Assembly: GCA_013398955.1 (NCBI GenBank)
Contig: VWPU01008511.1
Location: forward strand, 1 to 64,000
Length of the DNA stretch: 64,000 bases
From: Callaeas wilsoni
Lineage: Eukaryota > Chordata > Aves > Passeriformes > Callaeidae
Reading direction: 5' to 3'
Shown in pieces: positions 24,096-37,892 of the stretch (its first letter is position 1; each line of letters begins with the position of its first letter). Below the pieces are notes generated by a model, which saw only the letters and a list, made by a program, of their open reading frames with translations, did not search any database and was not told the origin of the DNA. The translations under genes were made by a program, and so were the position numbers.

Positions 24096-26951
24096 GACAG
24101 CACCTCCAAAGTATGACTCATCCCATCCTAGGAGAAGTGTCTTAGATCAACTTGCTGAGTCTCTACCTGGAGATGACTCTGTCTCTGTTGGTCTAAATTA
24201 CTAGCTTAGTACAGACACCAAAATTTAAGAGCATTAAAGCGAGCTGATTTAAATCCCACTGTAGATGTTCTTTTCCTATACGAAAGATGTGGGGCATTTT
24301 TGCAATTAAAAAAGCTGTGGGTGCAATTCAGTGGTGAAGAGGGTGTTTGATTATAAAGAAAGGATATTTTCCTATTTGTCATTCAATATAATTTTGTTCT
24401 TTCTTAGCATCAGTTTAATTTGTGTGCTTTATTGCAGAAGTATAATAAATATGAAAGAGATTATATCATCCCCAAAAAGATTATATCATTCCCAGCCTCT
24501 GGAATCATTAGAGAGAGCAACAACCCTTTTTATCTTAAATCTTTATGCCTCCACATTCTCCAGTGATGAGTGAAGTAATCATGAGGTAATGCCAAGGAAG
24601 GCAATGTTTGATATTTCTAGCTTTCCAGATTCTACAGACTTAAATAGTCCAGGGTAGCTGCCAGTGCAGTTCCTGCTTAGTATCAGGGTTGGGAATAAAA
24701 ATACTTCACCCACTGCTGTCTCCTGTCACCTGGGAGTAGCAGTTGCTGTGAAAGGCACAGCCATGTGAAGGCTGTCCAGGCTCTTTGTCCTTGCCTGTTA
24801 CCTCCAACAATTCCCCCTCAGTTTGGAGAGATCCTCCTTGATGAGCTTTGGCAAAAGCCTCAACGTTGTCTCTGCAAATGCAGCTCTGCTATAAAATGAA
24901 AATATCTTTTTATGGTTGCTTTTCCTTTTTTTATCCAACACCTTTGTAGTTGTGTTCCACAGACCTCAACTATTCCCATGGACAATTCAGCAACAGACAG
25001 CCCTAAGTTAGGAAAAAACATCCTGCCCCTTGAGAATCAGAGTTACATGTCATGCTTTCCAGGATTCATAGCCTACAATAATGTCTTTTTCTTACTTGCT
25101 TTTCTAAAATAGTTTCCTCAGTGAGTCCTTATCTACCAAAGGTGGACAGTGAATCAGAACAAAATTATTTTCCTAGACAATTTAATGGAACTGTAGGCTG
25201 ATATTTTAGATTTGCAATTTTGAGACCGTTGGAAAGATTTCTGAGTCAGCTTGTCTGTGCTTAGCAACATCCATCAATTGCTTTATCCTGGTGGTTGCTA
25301 AACTGAAGGAATTCAGACAGTATTTTTTTGAATTTAATAATAATTTAAGTGTTTATATAACTTTCATTTGTTTTCCTCCATATTTTTATCTGCCTCATCA
25401 TTGCTTTTTTTCTGGTTTTTTTGAATGTATTACTATGACCTGTCCCAGAGCTGCTCCTTTGTAGCAGCTTTCCATGTACTTTCCTGAAGGAGTTCTGCAT
25501 GTACTGATATCCGAATCAAAAATGGTGCTTGCCTTTTTATGTCATCACCAAATATGTAACTCCTCAATTGTGTGTCCTAGAAAAACAAGCATTTTAGAAA
25601 GTGATCTGAAAAGTAGGCATCTCTTTAAACTAAAAAAGCCCAAAACACAACAAACTTGTTGTCCTTTGCAGGATGAGTCATGGAAGTTGGATGAAGATGG
25701 ATGATGTGGTACTACAAGTGTGTGGGGTGTTGTATTGGTCTCTTCTGTCTTCTCCTCTTTTTTGGTAGAGATTTTATTATTCTTGACTATGGTAAATGCT
25801 ACTGGGATTTAGAATTTATCTCTCTCTGTTTTTTTTTTTTGTATACCTTTTATTATTTCACCAAGAAAAAGCATGTTTGCACACACATGGATTCAGCTGA
25901 GCAATTTATCAGTTTTATTAGCAGAGCAACAGTAGCCAGTTTTTATAAAAATTTATTCCAGTAGAACTCTCATTGAAAAACAGTTGGAAGAAATTGTTGC
26001 AATTACTTTTAATGTATGAAATGATGAAACTGTGCTGTCCTTTAGCATGAGAGGCTTTGTCTGTCTCCCTCTCTGTCTCCCTCTGGCATCTCTTAACAGA
26101 AGGACCATATGCTGTGATTGGTATTTGGGACCCATGGAATGTTGTATGTTTCACCATGCTGTCTCACAGAACTATTCTACTGCATAAATGAAGTAAAATC
26201 TAGAAGAAATAGCTAACAGCTTTCAATTGCTGCGTAGCTGAGATTTACTGGGTTGTATTTGTAATTAGTCTTTAGTTATGAAGGACATACACAAGGCTCA
26301 GGGGCTTGCCATTAAGGTCATGAAATAATAATGAGGTTCCTGTACTGAGGACACAGAGTCTCCTCCGAGACAGCCAGCATTCCTTTTGCTTTGTCCTTTT
26401 TGCTCATTTTGCAGTTTCTATCAATATTAATGTCAGAGTGCATTCTTTTTTCCTCTCAATATATAACCTTGCTAGTAGCTCTGTCATCTGTAAAAATACT
26501 TACATTTCTCCAGGAAGAAGGGTTTGTGAGGCTCATCTATATTATCTATGAGTGATTTCAAAGTGTTACTAACATGTTAATTAATGGGGAAACACCAAGT
26601 AATGGTTATATGCATTATTGTTTTTTGATGCTGGGCTTGCCCATGTAATAGAGTCAGTCTGCACTAAAGAACTCATGTTCTCAGTCTGCATTAAAGCCAT
26701 ATTAAAATTTTAATCACTTTTGTGCTTTATGACAGAAATTGGATTGGCAGCTCTGGAAAGGGAATCTCCTAGAGGAGGAAGCACAGTTGTCAGTGAATAC
26801 TCCTAAATTCAGTCCTGGTGGGACCAGTTCAGTTTCACATATTCTCAGCTTTGACCTTTTTGCTCCAATATCCATTAAGGATAGCAGTCAAGGTTGAAAA
26901 ATGAGATCAACTGTGGTTTGGACCTCTTGTGCATTATTCTGTGAAATAGCA
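24096..26951. other. Intron 1 segment, nothing recognised
   Basis: AT-rich intron with short T runs (for example 25,829-25,842) and no identifiable gene or mobile element. Confidence 0.5.
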
Positions 26952-27038
26952 CAGGGGACTTGGCAGTGCTGGGTTAATGGTTGGACTCGATGTTCTTAAA
27001 GATCTTTTCCGACTTGAACGATTCTGTGGTTCTGTGGT
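26952..27038 (+). mobile_element. CR1 LINE 3' end, short
   Basis: CAGTGCTGGGTTAATGGTTG, GACTCGATGTTCTTAAAGAT, CTTTTCCGACTTGAACGATT and CTGTGGTTCTGTGG are the last 85 bp or so of a CR1, ending in the duplicated 8-bp terminal repeat. Heavily 5'-truncated, which is normal for CR1. Confidence 0.88.
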
Positions 27039-27421
27039 CGGATCTATGCGCAGGTGAGTTGGCAGCTCTGCTTTGGGCACTGCTGACACAGCAGCTGGCT
27101 GCACATGCCCCCTTCGCTGGCTGCATGTGTGCTTGCTCGAGTGGGCAGGGAGGCTCACAGCTTGTTACCTAACACAGCACTGCACAGCATCATCAGTCTG
27201 TTAAGCGACATCAGGAACACTTTTCTTCCCTCCCGACTTTCAGATTCTGCCCACATGCCATAAGTAGGGATTAAGAGAAGGCAGGCATTTTTCATGGGCT
27301 CCAGAGGGAGAGCCTTTAGATATAAGCTTGATGAATCAATTTCAGTGAGCAAGGTTTCTCTGCAATGACTTTCCTCTGCTATAGAAACAGGGCATTGTGA
27401 CATTTAACTGTTAGGTTCAAG

Positions 27422-27722
27422 TTGGTGCTGGGGGTCGGTCTCTTCTCCTAGGTAACAAATGACAGGGTGAGAGGAAATGGCCTTGAGTTGCATTAGGAGA
27501 AGTTTAGATTGGAGATGAAGAAAAATCTCTTCACTCAAAGGGTGTCAGACATTGGAACAGGCTGCTCAGGGAAGTAGTGGTGTCACCATTCCTGTAAGTG
27601 TTCTAAAGGCGCACGGACATGTCTCTTGGGGATATGGTTTAGTGGTGAGCACAGTGGTGCTGGGATAACGGTTGAAATTGATCTAAGAGGTTTTTTCAAG
27701 TAAAAGATTCCATGATTCTAAG
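27422..27722 (+). mobile_element. CR1 LINE 3' fragment
   Basis: Includes GGTGCTGGGGGTCGGTCTCT, GGTAACAAATGACAGGGTGA, GAGGAAATGGCCTTGAGTTG, GGAACAGGCTGCTCAGGGAA, GGGGATATGGTTTAGTGGTG, and the GATTCCATGATTCTA terminus. About 300 bp covering the 3' end only, in the same orientation and probably the same subfamily as the copy 380 bp upstream. Confidence 0.9.
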
Positions 27723-30700
27723 TTAGCTGTCTAAGTCTGGAGGGTAAGATCTCATTTGGCTGATCCACCTGCTTAAGCAGAGGTGTCTAGTGCCACCTGA
27801 AAGAGCCTAAGGTGTCTGAGACATCCACATGGGACACCCTGTGTCTCAGCAGCCGAGCTGACTGGAGTGCCTTAAGTCATACCAGTGGGTACTTGCTAGG
27901 GCATCTCATCCTTGTTACCAACCCGCCTGCTTAGAGCTAGATTGAAGGAACTATAACATTTCAAATGAGCCATCCAACCACTTTAAGTAAAATTTTTACA
28001 TTTATTCCAAACCATAATATCAAAAGTGATGGAAAAACCTTGCATTTTATAGTAGTGCAAAGAGAGAAAATTTATTTGAAAGTTCTACCTTTGGAAGGCA
28101 TTTTCAGGATTTCTTCTGTCTTTCTTTCATAGTCGGTGCTACTTCTGATCAAATTTTAAGTACATTTTTCCTGTCCAAGCTCTGTACGTGATTCATCTGT
28201 TCATTCATTTGTGTGAGTAACATTTTTGATCAACCCTCAGTGTCCAACTCAAAGGTGTAAAGCCATTGATTTCATCTGCAGAATTATGATTCATCTTCAC
28301 ATTAATATATTTCCTCTGCATTTAACCGTGCTCCATCTGAAGCAGTCACAAGGGATAGTTCTGACGATTAATTTATAATGAATTTGGGGTGAGCGTTGTG
28401 CCAATGGATCACCAGCCACAATGATACAAACACTTTATTTTGACTTTGAAAGGTTTTTAGTAAAATAAAAAGCTGTCATCTGCTTTCCTGCTAACCACTC
28501 CTGTTAACATCAGCCATAATACAGCCATGTGGTTTTTAGTAATGTAGTGTTTAGCCCATAGGTCAAAATGATCTGTTGAAATCAGCTCATGCACAGCAGT
28601 CATGGGTGCACAAAAGCCGGCTAACACCAGAGTCTGGGGTGCTCCTTTTCACGCAGAAATGGAATGGAAACGAAGGTTTGAAGTGTGTCTATATGTGTTA
28701 GCTTATATTTATTTCAGTTATTACAGCACTGTTTATAGACCATGGGCTGATACCACTGCTCAGAGTTTTACTCCATCCTTTGCGAGTCACAGTTGTCATC
28801 ACAGAACACAGGAGCATGACCTAGATGAAAAAGAGACCTTCTCACTGCTGTGTGAGTTGGGAATAGAGCTGGGAACCAGTCTGAGCATTGCTTCTGGCTG
28901 CTGTTATTCCCAGCAGAAACTGGAGGAAGGCCTCACAGTGCTCACCATACCTGCTTCTCCCTGAGAATCCAGAGGCGTGAGACAGGGCCTCGCACCACTG
29001 GTCATGGCTGCTAAAGGGACCCTTTTGTAAAGAGGGAGCTGGATATTAGAGATGAGTTGGAGAAATTAATATAGCATTTAGATGGTCAGAGTGAAATTTG
29101 TTGCAAAAGAATATTGTATTTAACAATAATAAAAAAATATTTTTCTTAGAGGGTAGGACTTTACTTGGTTAAGAACTATATTGAGGAAAAAAGCAGGAAA
29201 TGACAAGGGCATAATGAAACAATCCTGAACAATTTGATCTCTGCAGTTCAGCTGTTTAAAACTATTTTGGTTTGTGGGGGCCTGGAAAAGAGAGGAAGAG
29301 AGTTTTTCCACTGCTTTGATGGAAGTAAATAGCATTGTGGGAAGGATTGCATTTGGTACACCAGCATGTTGCACTTGTAATGACATTAATCACACCTGAG
29401 TAAGTGTTGTGATGCATAGGAATAACAATCAACTTTGGCAAATGTATGCTTTTCCTAGTGAGATCAGGAACAGCGTTAGGTTATCCACTGTCAATGAGCA
29501 AGGTGGGATTTTTCTTGCGTCACTTTAAGCATTTAGAAATCCAGTTTCAGATCTAAGAAGGTTTACAGGGCTGCCTCTACAAGTGGCGGAAAGAAAGACA
29601 CACTTGCTGATTCATTCTGTCTTAAAATACATGCATATATTCATCCTGCCTCTTTCAGACAACTCTCTCTGCATGAGGTGAATCACTGAAATTTCTGGCC
29701 CTCTCCATTGACTGCAGAGGGACCAAAGACAACTGACTTTTTAAGCAGCAAAGATTTGATTAATCCACCTTTGCAGAAGGCAGGGCAGTTATTGTTTAAG
29801 AGATGTGATGAGGAATATGGATATAAATGAAGACTGAAGCATGTACTATTAAGTAAAGACAATGACTTATGAGTCAGAGATGCGATCCTAAAAAGGCACC
29901 TGATGGATTCAAACTCAAATTAAAATGAGACTGGAAGGTGAACAGTAAAAGTACTTCTTGGTAAGCGTATCAACTTAGGGAATTTGGCTTTGCACGTATC
30001 AAACAGAAGAGTACAGTGACATTTCAAACTAGCAATAAAACAAGCTGATAGCAAATAAGACATCCTGTAATTCAAGTGGAGAGAAAGCATGTGTTACTTT
30101 TTTTATAGAATTGTATTACTTTTTAAATAGCATTGCGAAAAAATAAATGAGTATTTATTTATGATCAAATAAAAACTAAGAAAAAAAATTGTGCATATAT
30201 GTAAATGAAGTCAAGGCAATGGCTAGAGTCTAAAAAACCTTATCCCCAAGCATGATCCTTCAATAATCTTTATCTCAAAGAAAAGCAGCATTTTAGTTGA
30301 TGTTTGAATTTACACTAGTCTCTACAAATTGACAAAAAAATCTGTGTGTCGGGCAGAGGAAATGTTGATACGGTTTGGCATAACAAAACTAAATAGTTGT
30401 TTACAGTCTACACAAATGTTGTCCCACGGTTCCAGAACACTGGAACATACTCACAGAAGCTATAACATTTAAGCATGACCAGTCAATCTTCCCCCCAAAA
30501 AGAGATGTTTACGGCAACTATCCTAGAAAAGATGCAGTACTGAATATTGGATAGATCTCTGAAATATCTAAAATTGTATGAACCACTCTTGAAATGCAAG
30601 GCTCAGAAAGTGACCTTTGTGTAATGCTGCTGTGTAATTTGTTCCAGTGGCCACTTTGAAGTAGTAATATCCAGGAGGTTATAGATTTCACATTTCGTGA

Positions 30701-32273
30701 GGGAAAGCTTATTGGAAACCATAATCCAGAATAAAACCTCAAAGAAAGCAGTCAAAAACTCTTATATTTCATATAAGGTACAAAACAAATTTGTCACAGC
30801 AATCAAGGCTCTGATGTTGGAGCATTATGGATAATTAGGTGATTGCAATGGTATTCATCATATGAATTATTAGAAAAAGGTAAATGTTCTGCAGGCATTT
30901 TAAGATTATTATTTACAAGGAAAAAATTTACTGGACAACAGTCCAGTGAAGAAAATACTCATTCCATTGCTGAAAAATGAGTCTTCCTCCTCAAATCACA
31001 CGTTGGTACTTACTGATCACCACTGTCTATGGACACTGGACCAATAGCAAGATGAAACTATGGCAACAGATTTGCTCACGTATGTGTCTGGCACTCAGTA
31101 TTAACAAGCTGATTGTTCTCATCAGAAATTAATCACTAAATTCTGTAGAACATATAAATCACTAAATTTTTATTGAAATATTGGAAAAGAAGTGGACTTG
31201 GAAAAAAAATAAACCAAAACCAAACTAATTTGAGTTTTGACATATCAAAGCCAAATAACAGAGGTAAGGAGGAAGCAAAAATTTTCCTTAAGACAACTGA
31301 GCATTCAGAGCCTAAGCTTTCTCCAGAAATATGGACACTCCTCCACGTGGTCTAAAAGAGCCTGAGAGAAAGAACAAGCAAAAGAAGGATTTCGTCCCTG
31401 TCTTTCCAAGTCTGAAACTAAGTGGTAGAGCCTGGAAACTCTACTGAGCCCTTGTGTCTTGTTGAACAACGCAAGTAAGTTACGCTTTGTCCTGTCATCT
31501 ATGTCCACTTGTAAAGGAGAAAAGCCAGCTATGGCTTTTTGTAAGCAATTTCCCAATCCAGATGAGAACAGGGGGCAGAAATGAGACCCTGCCATGTCAT
31601 TCAGATCATGCGTCTGCGAGGTTTGTTTCTACCCAAGCTGCTGGCTTCAGCATCGGGCTTTGCATAGAGCCCTACTGTGACTCACAGGGCTGCATCAACA
31701 GCGGAGCTACTTGTGGGTCTGGAATTGCCCTTGATACTCATGTTGAAAATGTAGAAAATGCCTTTTTGCTTTATTCCAGATTTAACAGAAAACAAATACA
31801 TACTTTTAATGAAATAAATCCAATGTTAGCTTTCTAGTCACCTAGAGAAAAACACCCTACATATCAGTTGTTATGCTAGAGCATCCCCCTGCATGTTTTA
31901 CCCTTTCAAATGCTTTTTTTTATTGCTTGAATCTAATTGAATATCCATCTCATTTCAAATAAAATTTAAAAATATATCTCTCTTCTTTCGCTTAAACCTC
32001 TTTTCTCCATTTATTATTCAATTTGGTTGGATAATTGCATTCCTTAATGCCATTACTCTCTATTTTCCCCCATTTCTTTTACACAGAGAGATTACAGGCC
32101 TGAATCTGGTATTTGGTAAAGCCAGTAATCTGATATCACTGGATTTATTCCAGTTTTTGCTGTAGTGCCACATAAATCAGAACCTAGCCTATTTTTTCAT
32201 CCATAGTTTGGGGTTTATGTTATCAGCAGTAAATCATGACTGCTTCTAATTTCAGTATGGTGTTACACAAACA
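27723..32273. other. Intron 1 segment, nothing recognised
   Basis: AT-rich intron. A plus-strand open frame of 120 codons at 28,602-28,964 and shorter ones elsewhere show no known domain. No repeats recognised. Confidence 0.5.
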
Positions 32274-32472
32274 TAATCACAGAATGGGTCAGGTTGGAAG
32301 GGACCACAGTGGATCATCTGGTCCTGCTCAAGCAGGGTCATCCCAGAGCCCATGGCGCAGGATTGTGTCCAAATGGTTCTTGAATATCTCCAGTGAGAGA
32401 CACTCCACAGCCTCTGGGCAATCTATTCCAGTGGTTGGTCACCTGCACAATAAAGAAGTTATTCCTCATACA
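32274..32472 (-). mobile_element. CR1 LINE 3' fragment
   Basis: Starts at the antisense CR1 end (AATCACAGAATGGGTCAGGT TGGAAGGGACCA). It continues with CCTGCTCAAGCAGGGTCATC, GTTCTTGAATATCTCCAGTG, CACTCCACAGCCTCTGGGCA and CACCTGCACAATAAAGAAGT. About 200 bp, truncated at its own 5' side. Confidence 0.92.
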
Positions 32473-32716
32473 CACATACATGTTAGTTCTTATTTTTTGG
32501 TCATGGCAGATTAAAAATTTAAAATAGAGCCTTAAGTTTTGTATAAAGGAGGAAGCTGTTAGTTCAGGGTCAGTTTTGTTTCTGGATAAAGGGAACAACA
32601 TGCTCCTGAGGTCACTGATGGGAAATATAACAATATGAAAGTGTATATATCTACCTGTACCTGATAATCAATTTTCTCCCACAATAAGTACTGTAAGGAT
32701 GTCTGCAGTTCTTGAG

Positions 32717-32802
32717 TCTCAGAACTGTGGAGGTTGGCAGGCACCTCTGAAGACTGCGTAGTGCTCAGCCCCTAGGGTCAGCTAGAGCAGGGCTACTGTG
32801 CT
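32717..32802 (-). mobile_element. CR1 LINE 3' fragment, diverged
   Basis: CTCAGAACTGTGGAGGTTGG, CAGGCACCTCTGAAGACTG and GGGTCAGCTAGAGCAGGGCT follow the order of an antisense CR1 3' end, but with more substitutions than neighbouring copies. The match stops near 32,800, and the following 300 bp is GC-richer sequence I cannot classify. Confidence 0.65.
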
Positions 32803-33475
32803 TGGCATTGCCCAGCCCCATTTGGCTGTCACTGTGTCGGGTACCTTCTGCCCCTGGTACCTCTGCCAGTGTCTGGCATGCTGCTCCTTGCCTGGCTTTC
32901 CTGTCCTGACAGCAAACACCTGGAGGTGGATTGCTTTCATCTCCCACTCCTCTAGGCTGTTGCAGCCTTTCTTTCTTGTGGGCAAAGTGCAGGTGTGGAG
33001 CTGCTCTGTGTTTGGATCCAGGGCTTCTGAGAAAGGAGTAGGAAGATGGGACTGAGCTGAACGAGGGAGTTCTTGTCCTGTGGGGGTTTGGAGAGTGGCA
33101 GATGCCATGGCATCATGAAGTAAAGTCCACTGAGGAGGATCAGGTTGGCTGACTTACAGGAGAGACAGTTAAGGGAGAAAGTCCCTTTTAAGCTGACTGA
33201 CCCCTTTTTCAGAAGGTTTAATTATAGTGTAGGACTTATGTCCGAATCTTAAGAGCTGATATCATGCCACAGTGCCAGAACCTCCTCTAAAATATCTTCA
33301 CCTTTTGCATGTATTGAGAGGAAAAAAGGGCTTTCCTGAGTGGTTCTACTATGCAAGGTATAGGACAGGGCTCAGCATCATCCCTGTTTCATGCAAGCTG
33401 ACTTAGAAATTGTGTTGACAACTGATGTGAAGAGGTGCTTCACTAATTGCCTAGGGAAAATATAATTGTATAATA
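32803..33475. other. Intron 1 segment, unclassified
   Basis: GC-richer from 32,803 to about 33,110, then ordinary AT-rich intron. No gene or repeat recognised between the two flanking CR1 fragments. Confidence 0.5.
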
Positions 33476-33800
33476 ATTTGGGATGGAAGGGAACTTAAAT
33501 ATGATCTAGTTCCAACTCCCCTGCCATGGGCAAGGAACTGTCCCTAGAACAGGTTGCCCATAGCCCCGTCCAACCTGGCTTTGAACACTTTCAGGGATGG
33601 GATGTCCACAACTTCTCTGAACAACCTGTTCCAGCCTCACCACCTTTACTGTAAAAAATGTCTTCCTTATATCCAGGGTAAATCTACCTTCTTTCAACTG
33701 AAAACCAATGCCCCTTCTCATGTCATTACAACCCCTAGTAAAGAGTCTCTCTCCATGGGGATGGGAAAATTCCTCTAATATTCCACGCATATAGTTCCTT
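33476..33800 (-). mobile_element. CR1 LINE 3' fragment
   Basis: Antisense CR1 sequence: GTTCCAACTCCCCTGCCATG, CCGTCCAACCTGGCTTTGAA, CACTTTCAGGGATGGGATGT, AACAACCTGTTCCAGCCTCA, and ATCCAGGGTAAATCTACCTT then TTTCAACTGAAAACCAATGC. It covers the 3' UTR and the very end of the reverse transcriptase region. The terminal 8-bp repeat is lost. Confidence 0.92.
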
Positions 33801-34896
33801 GGATACTTATTTCCATGGGGCCTTGGATATGAGACCATTGTTTGTTTTGTATGTGAAAGACAGACTTTAGGCCTAAATTTCTTCTGTGAAATAATAAATG
33901 TATTTGAACGAATGAGGCATCTGTGTGGCTTGAAAGCCCTTCTATCTATTCTTCATGCTGACATTAGTAGAGAAAAGGCAGTATCTGAAACAGCCTGAAG
34001 AGAAAGAAACAATGCTGGGAGTTGTTAGGAGTTATAGTTATCAGCATAAGGGTGGAAATTTGATAAACAGTCTGCTTTAAAATCATGTGAAAATTATTCT
34101 GCTATTGTAGATTATAGACATAGGTCTCTGATTTCCCCAGCATTAATTGTTTGGGGTTTTGTTACCCCTATATATGTGTATATGTTGGAGTCTATACACT
34201 GATGTGCCATTTATAGATTTGCATTGTGTCAAAGATTGCAAAGACGCCCACCACGCTTGCTTGCTCAACGCCTGGATTTCACATGTCGTCCCCAGGAGTC
34301 AGCACGTTCCTGTGGGAGCTTGTGGGCTGGGAGTGGGCAGAGGGGTGGGGATGAACCACAGTTTTCCTTCCAGCCTAATGAGAGCCTGCCAGCACAGCTG
34401 AGCTGGCAAAGTGAGTGTTGTCATTTGCTTCTGGCATAGTCCACACGACTCATTCCCACTTCTCAAAGCCAGGGAAGAGCAAGAAAAACATGCACTATAC
34501 AAGGGAATTCATTTAATCCACAGACCTCACGAGGCTACAGAGGTATTGGCTGACTACCGGCTGCTTCAGGTCCTGCAGAATTACTGGGAAAGTGAGTGTG
34601 TGAACACAGGGAGGTGTCAAAGCAGCCAGAGTACATGGCAATAAGTTGGGGTAGCCCAAATCACTTTGGTGCTTATGCCTGGGGTTATGAGGTGAATCTT
34701 TCTGCACTCCTGGAATCAGTGAGGGGAGGGAGGTGGCTTCAGTCACCAGTACCTCTTCTCCAAAGGTTGCCTTGGAGGAGCACTTTTTCTCTCAGCTACC
34801 CATGTGGGAATTTAGTGAAATTAGGCAGCTACTGTGGATATCAAAAATAGGTGGTATGACTGCCCCATTTATGTGTGAAACACATTTCCCTGTGTT
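33801..34896. other. Intron 1 segment, nothing recognised
   Basis: About 1.1 kb between two CR1 copies, with GC-richer patches near 34,240-34,400 and 34,530-34,800. No gene or repeat identified. Confidence 0.5.
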
Positions 34897-35470
34897 TCAC
34901 AGAATGACAGAATCACCAAGATCAGAGGCGAGTTCCAAAGATGCTCAAGCCCAAGCCCCTGCTCAAGCATGGTCAACTATAGATGATTGCTCAGCGCTGT
35001 GTCCAGTTGGGTTTTAAATATCACGGAGACTCCACAACCTTTCCGGCTAACCTCTTTCAGTGTTGGATCACCTGCACAGTAAAGAAGTGTTCTCTTACAT
35101 CAAGACAGAATTTCCTGAATTTGAATTTGTGCCCATTGCCTCTTGTCGCACTGGGCACCTCTTAGAGGATGCTGGCTCTGCTATCTTTGTTGCCCTCATT
35201 GGGTGTTTAGACCCACACTGATAAGACCCCCTGAGCCTTCTCTTCTCCAGGCTAAACAGCCCCAGCCCTCTCAGACTTCCTCTGTACAGCCAGTGCTCAT
35301 CACCTTTGTAGCCCTTTGCCGGACTCCAGGAAGTCCATGTCTGTGTGGTATAGGGAGCCCAGCACCGGACACAGTGACCTGGGGAATGGTGAGATGTGTC
35401 TCACCAGCGCTGAGCAGAGGGGAAGGATCACTTCCTTAAACCTGCTGGCAACACTTTTCCTAATGCAGCT
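34897..35470 (-). mobile_element. CR1 LINE fragment with reverse transcriptase remnant
   Basis: Antisense CR1 of about 570 bp, starting CACAGAATGACAGAATCACC at its 3' end. It continues GTGTCCAGTTGGGTTTTAAA, CACCTGCACAGTAAAGAAGT, CCTTCTCTTCTCCAGGCTAA and AACAGCCCCAGCCCTCTCAG, then into the coding part with GGGAGCCCAGCACCGGACAC and ATCACTTCCTTAAACCTGCT. Truncated before most of the reverse transcriptase and frame-broken. It lies 5.3 kb upstream of VSNL1 exon 2 and inverted relative to the CR1 at 44.6 kb. Confidence 0.92.
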
Positions 35471-37887
35471 TGGAAAGAGAATGGGTTTATGTAACTATGT
35501 CTAAAGGAAAGTAAGCAAAACAACACTGGGCTGGGTTTTAGGGACATTGTTGAACACTGTTGGTGCTGTCTTCTCAGTGGAATTTGAGTCCTTTTTCAGC
35601 ACAAATAGGAGATCTTTGGCAGCACTCGGTTTACTCTTCCTTAGGAACAGCCAGAGTTCTATTTGTTTGCACTTCGTCCCTTTGAACACTGAGCACATGC
35701 CAAGGAAGCCAAAGGGGAATGAGAGGACGGGAAAGAACACTGGGAATGGAGCTGTGTAAGCAACAGTCTGGGGGTCTTTTGAAATCATTAAACAGCAAAC
35801 AAGGTTCTATAAGTCACGTTTTGCTGTTCAAATTAGACTTTTTATTTCTTAGGTGTTTCGTTTAAATTTTGTTCTGTAAAACTGTGCTCACACTGGCAGT
35901 TTACTACTGGCAAGCCAAATGGGAGAGGCAGACCTGATAAAGCTGTGCAGGATTTGCTGTGGAATATTCTAGGGCAAAAACCTTGCCATTGGCCGGGAGG
36001 TTTGGATGATGATTGAGTGGAGAGCTTTTGAAACATCACAAGCGTGTGTGGGACACACAATAGAATAGCAGGAAACATATCAAAGAAACAATACTAGGCC
36101 TTAAAACTGGAGGAACTGTCTGTCGTGGGCCTCAGGGCAGGGCAAAGAGCAGGCAGATCCATCCTCATATTGCCCCTGCCTGCTGCTGGCACAGCCTGGA
36201 CTGCTTCAGGTTGGAGATTGACTGTTTAATAAAATTCCATCCTTTAAATCTGACTTTCCTGTGGACCTGTAAAAGTAGCAATTAAGGTGTTACTTAATGA
36301 AATACTGGAGTAGCCTACTAAGTATTTCTAAAAAGCAATTTTCTCTGGATGGCTGACGGCCTTTTCAAGCGTTTCAGAAAAGTGATGTGTTTTTAAACTC
36401 AACCTTCCTTGCTCTTGCTGCTTGTTGCACAACAGTAGAGTTTTAGTGTTTTTCTTGATCTCTAATTTGAATTGTGCTGCCCTTGCTCGTGTTAATAGGC
36501 ATTCTCCTGCCAGAGTAGTCTCACTGGGAACAGACTTGACATTGTATCGATGCTATGTGGCACCCACGTACCTGGTTCCTTGGTTATCTTGAATCTCTCC
36601 CCCACAACGGTTTGGAATTGAAGCCTGTTGCCTTTTTTTTTTCCCCCCTTTCATGATTTTTTTCCCAGAAAACTCAACCGAGTATGAATAGCAGTGCTTG
36701 GATTATCACATTGCATGGTTGGAAATATGGCACTTGAAAGCAAATTTATAGTTGAAAATGATAAAATTTACTAAACATAAAAATGCTTGCAGAGTGATCT
36801 TTCCTCCTCTCGAAAACTTAGTGATTGTGCAGCTGTTCTCTCCTGTCTTTTCTCAAGGCATATTTGTAGATTTTCACAAGGAAAAAGCATGTTTGGGAAG
36901 CTGTGATTTTAAGTTAATTAAAAATAGTTTTCATTTTAGAAAATTAAATGTGTTGGCAGTAGCATAGTCATTGCTAATGGGTGATTGTACTTTTTCAATA
37001 ATAACAAGGGATTCAATGAAGCTCTAGAAGATGTTAGGATATGATTAACTAGATAATCTATGTATTCAACATTTTATTCCCAAATAAGATGGATCTCCCA
37101 GAGCCAGAAGTCTGAGTTTATATTTGATAATTATACGAGACTCTTGAGCTTTCTTGCAGATTGTAATTCAATTCCATAAGAAAAGAGCTTTAAAACATGA
37201 AGAAAGAATGAGTGCTTCTAGTTCCAGGAAAGCATTGTGACCAGCTTGGTCAGTTTGCTCATTCGGTCCCAAACAGAGCCCAGCATATTATGCACCATGC
37301 TGTGCTGGAGCAGCAAATAAGAGTACAGAACCCAGCAGTCATAAATTATACCTTTTTCAAATACTGGCTTGGTTCTGTGGAAAAAATAGTTTCTGAGAGT
37401 GTTTATCAAAATGCCAGCTGTGGTTTCCTTTACTAGAGGATGTTCTGTGGAGAGGTACATCAGACATGGCTGAAAGGTGTTTGGCACTTAAGGGACGACC
37501 TGTGGCAGACAAGCAGCTGCCCAAAATTAGGGACCTGGATCACAGAGGCAAAAAGCTGGTGACTTGTTTCTCTGATTCTGATGACAGGTTATGTGTGGAT
37601 ATATGTGTCTTTATTCATGTATTCTTACACAAATGCAGACCCACTCCATGCTCTGTAGATGTTCTACAGTGGATTGTGTTCACAGTACTGAAACAACATA
37701 GGCAACTTTGGCAGATGGGGCTGAGACTCACAGTTCTGTTCCACCTCTCTGTAGTCCAAGGGCTGCAAAGCTAACATGAATAAAGATAAAAAAGCAGCTA
37801 TAACAGAAAAATGGTCAGTCAAAACCACCTGATTTTTGCCCATTGAGGATGCTTTTTTTCATCTGTAAATGTTGTTGAGTTAAATGC
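35471..37887. other. Intron 1 segment, nothing recognised
   Basis: Ordinary AT-rich intron with a pyrimidine run near 36,631-36,652. No gene or repeat recognised. Confidence 0.5.
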
Positions 37888-37892
37888 TTATG

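Noticed and set aside
28602..28964. 120-codon plus-strand frame
   Set aside because: No domain, no splice sites around it, and ordinary intron composition.
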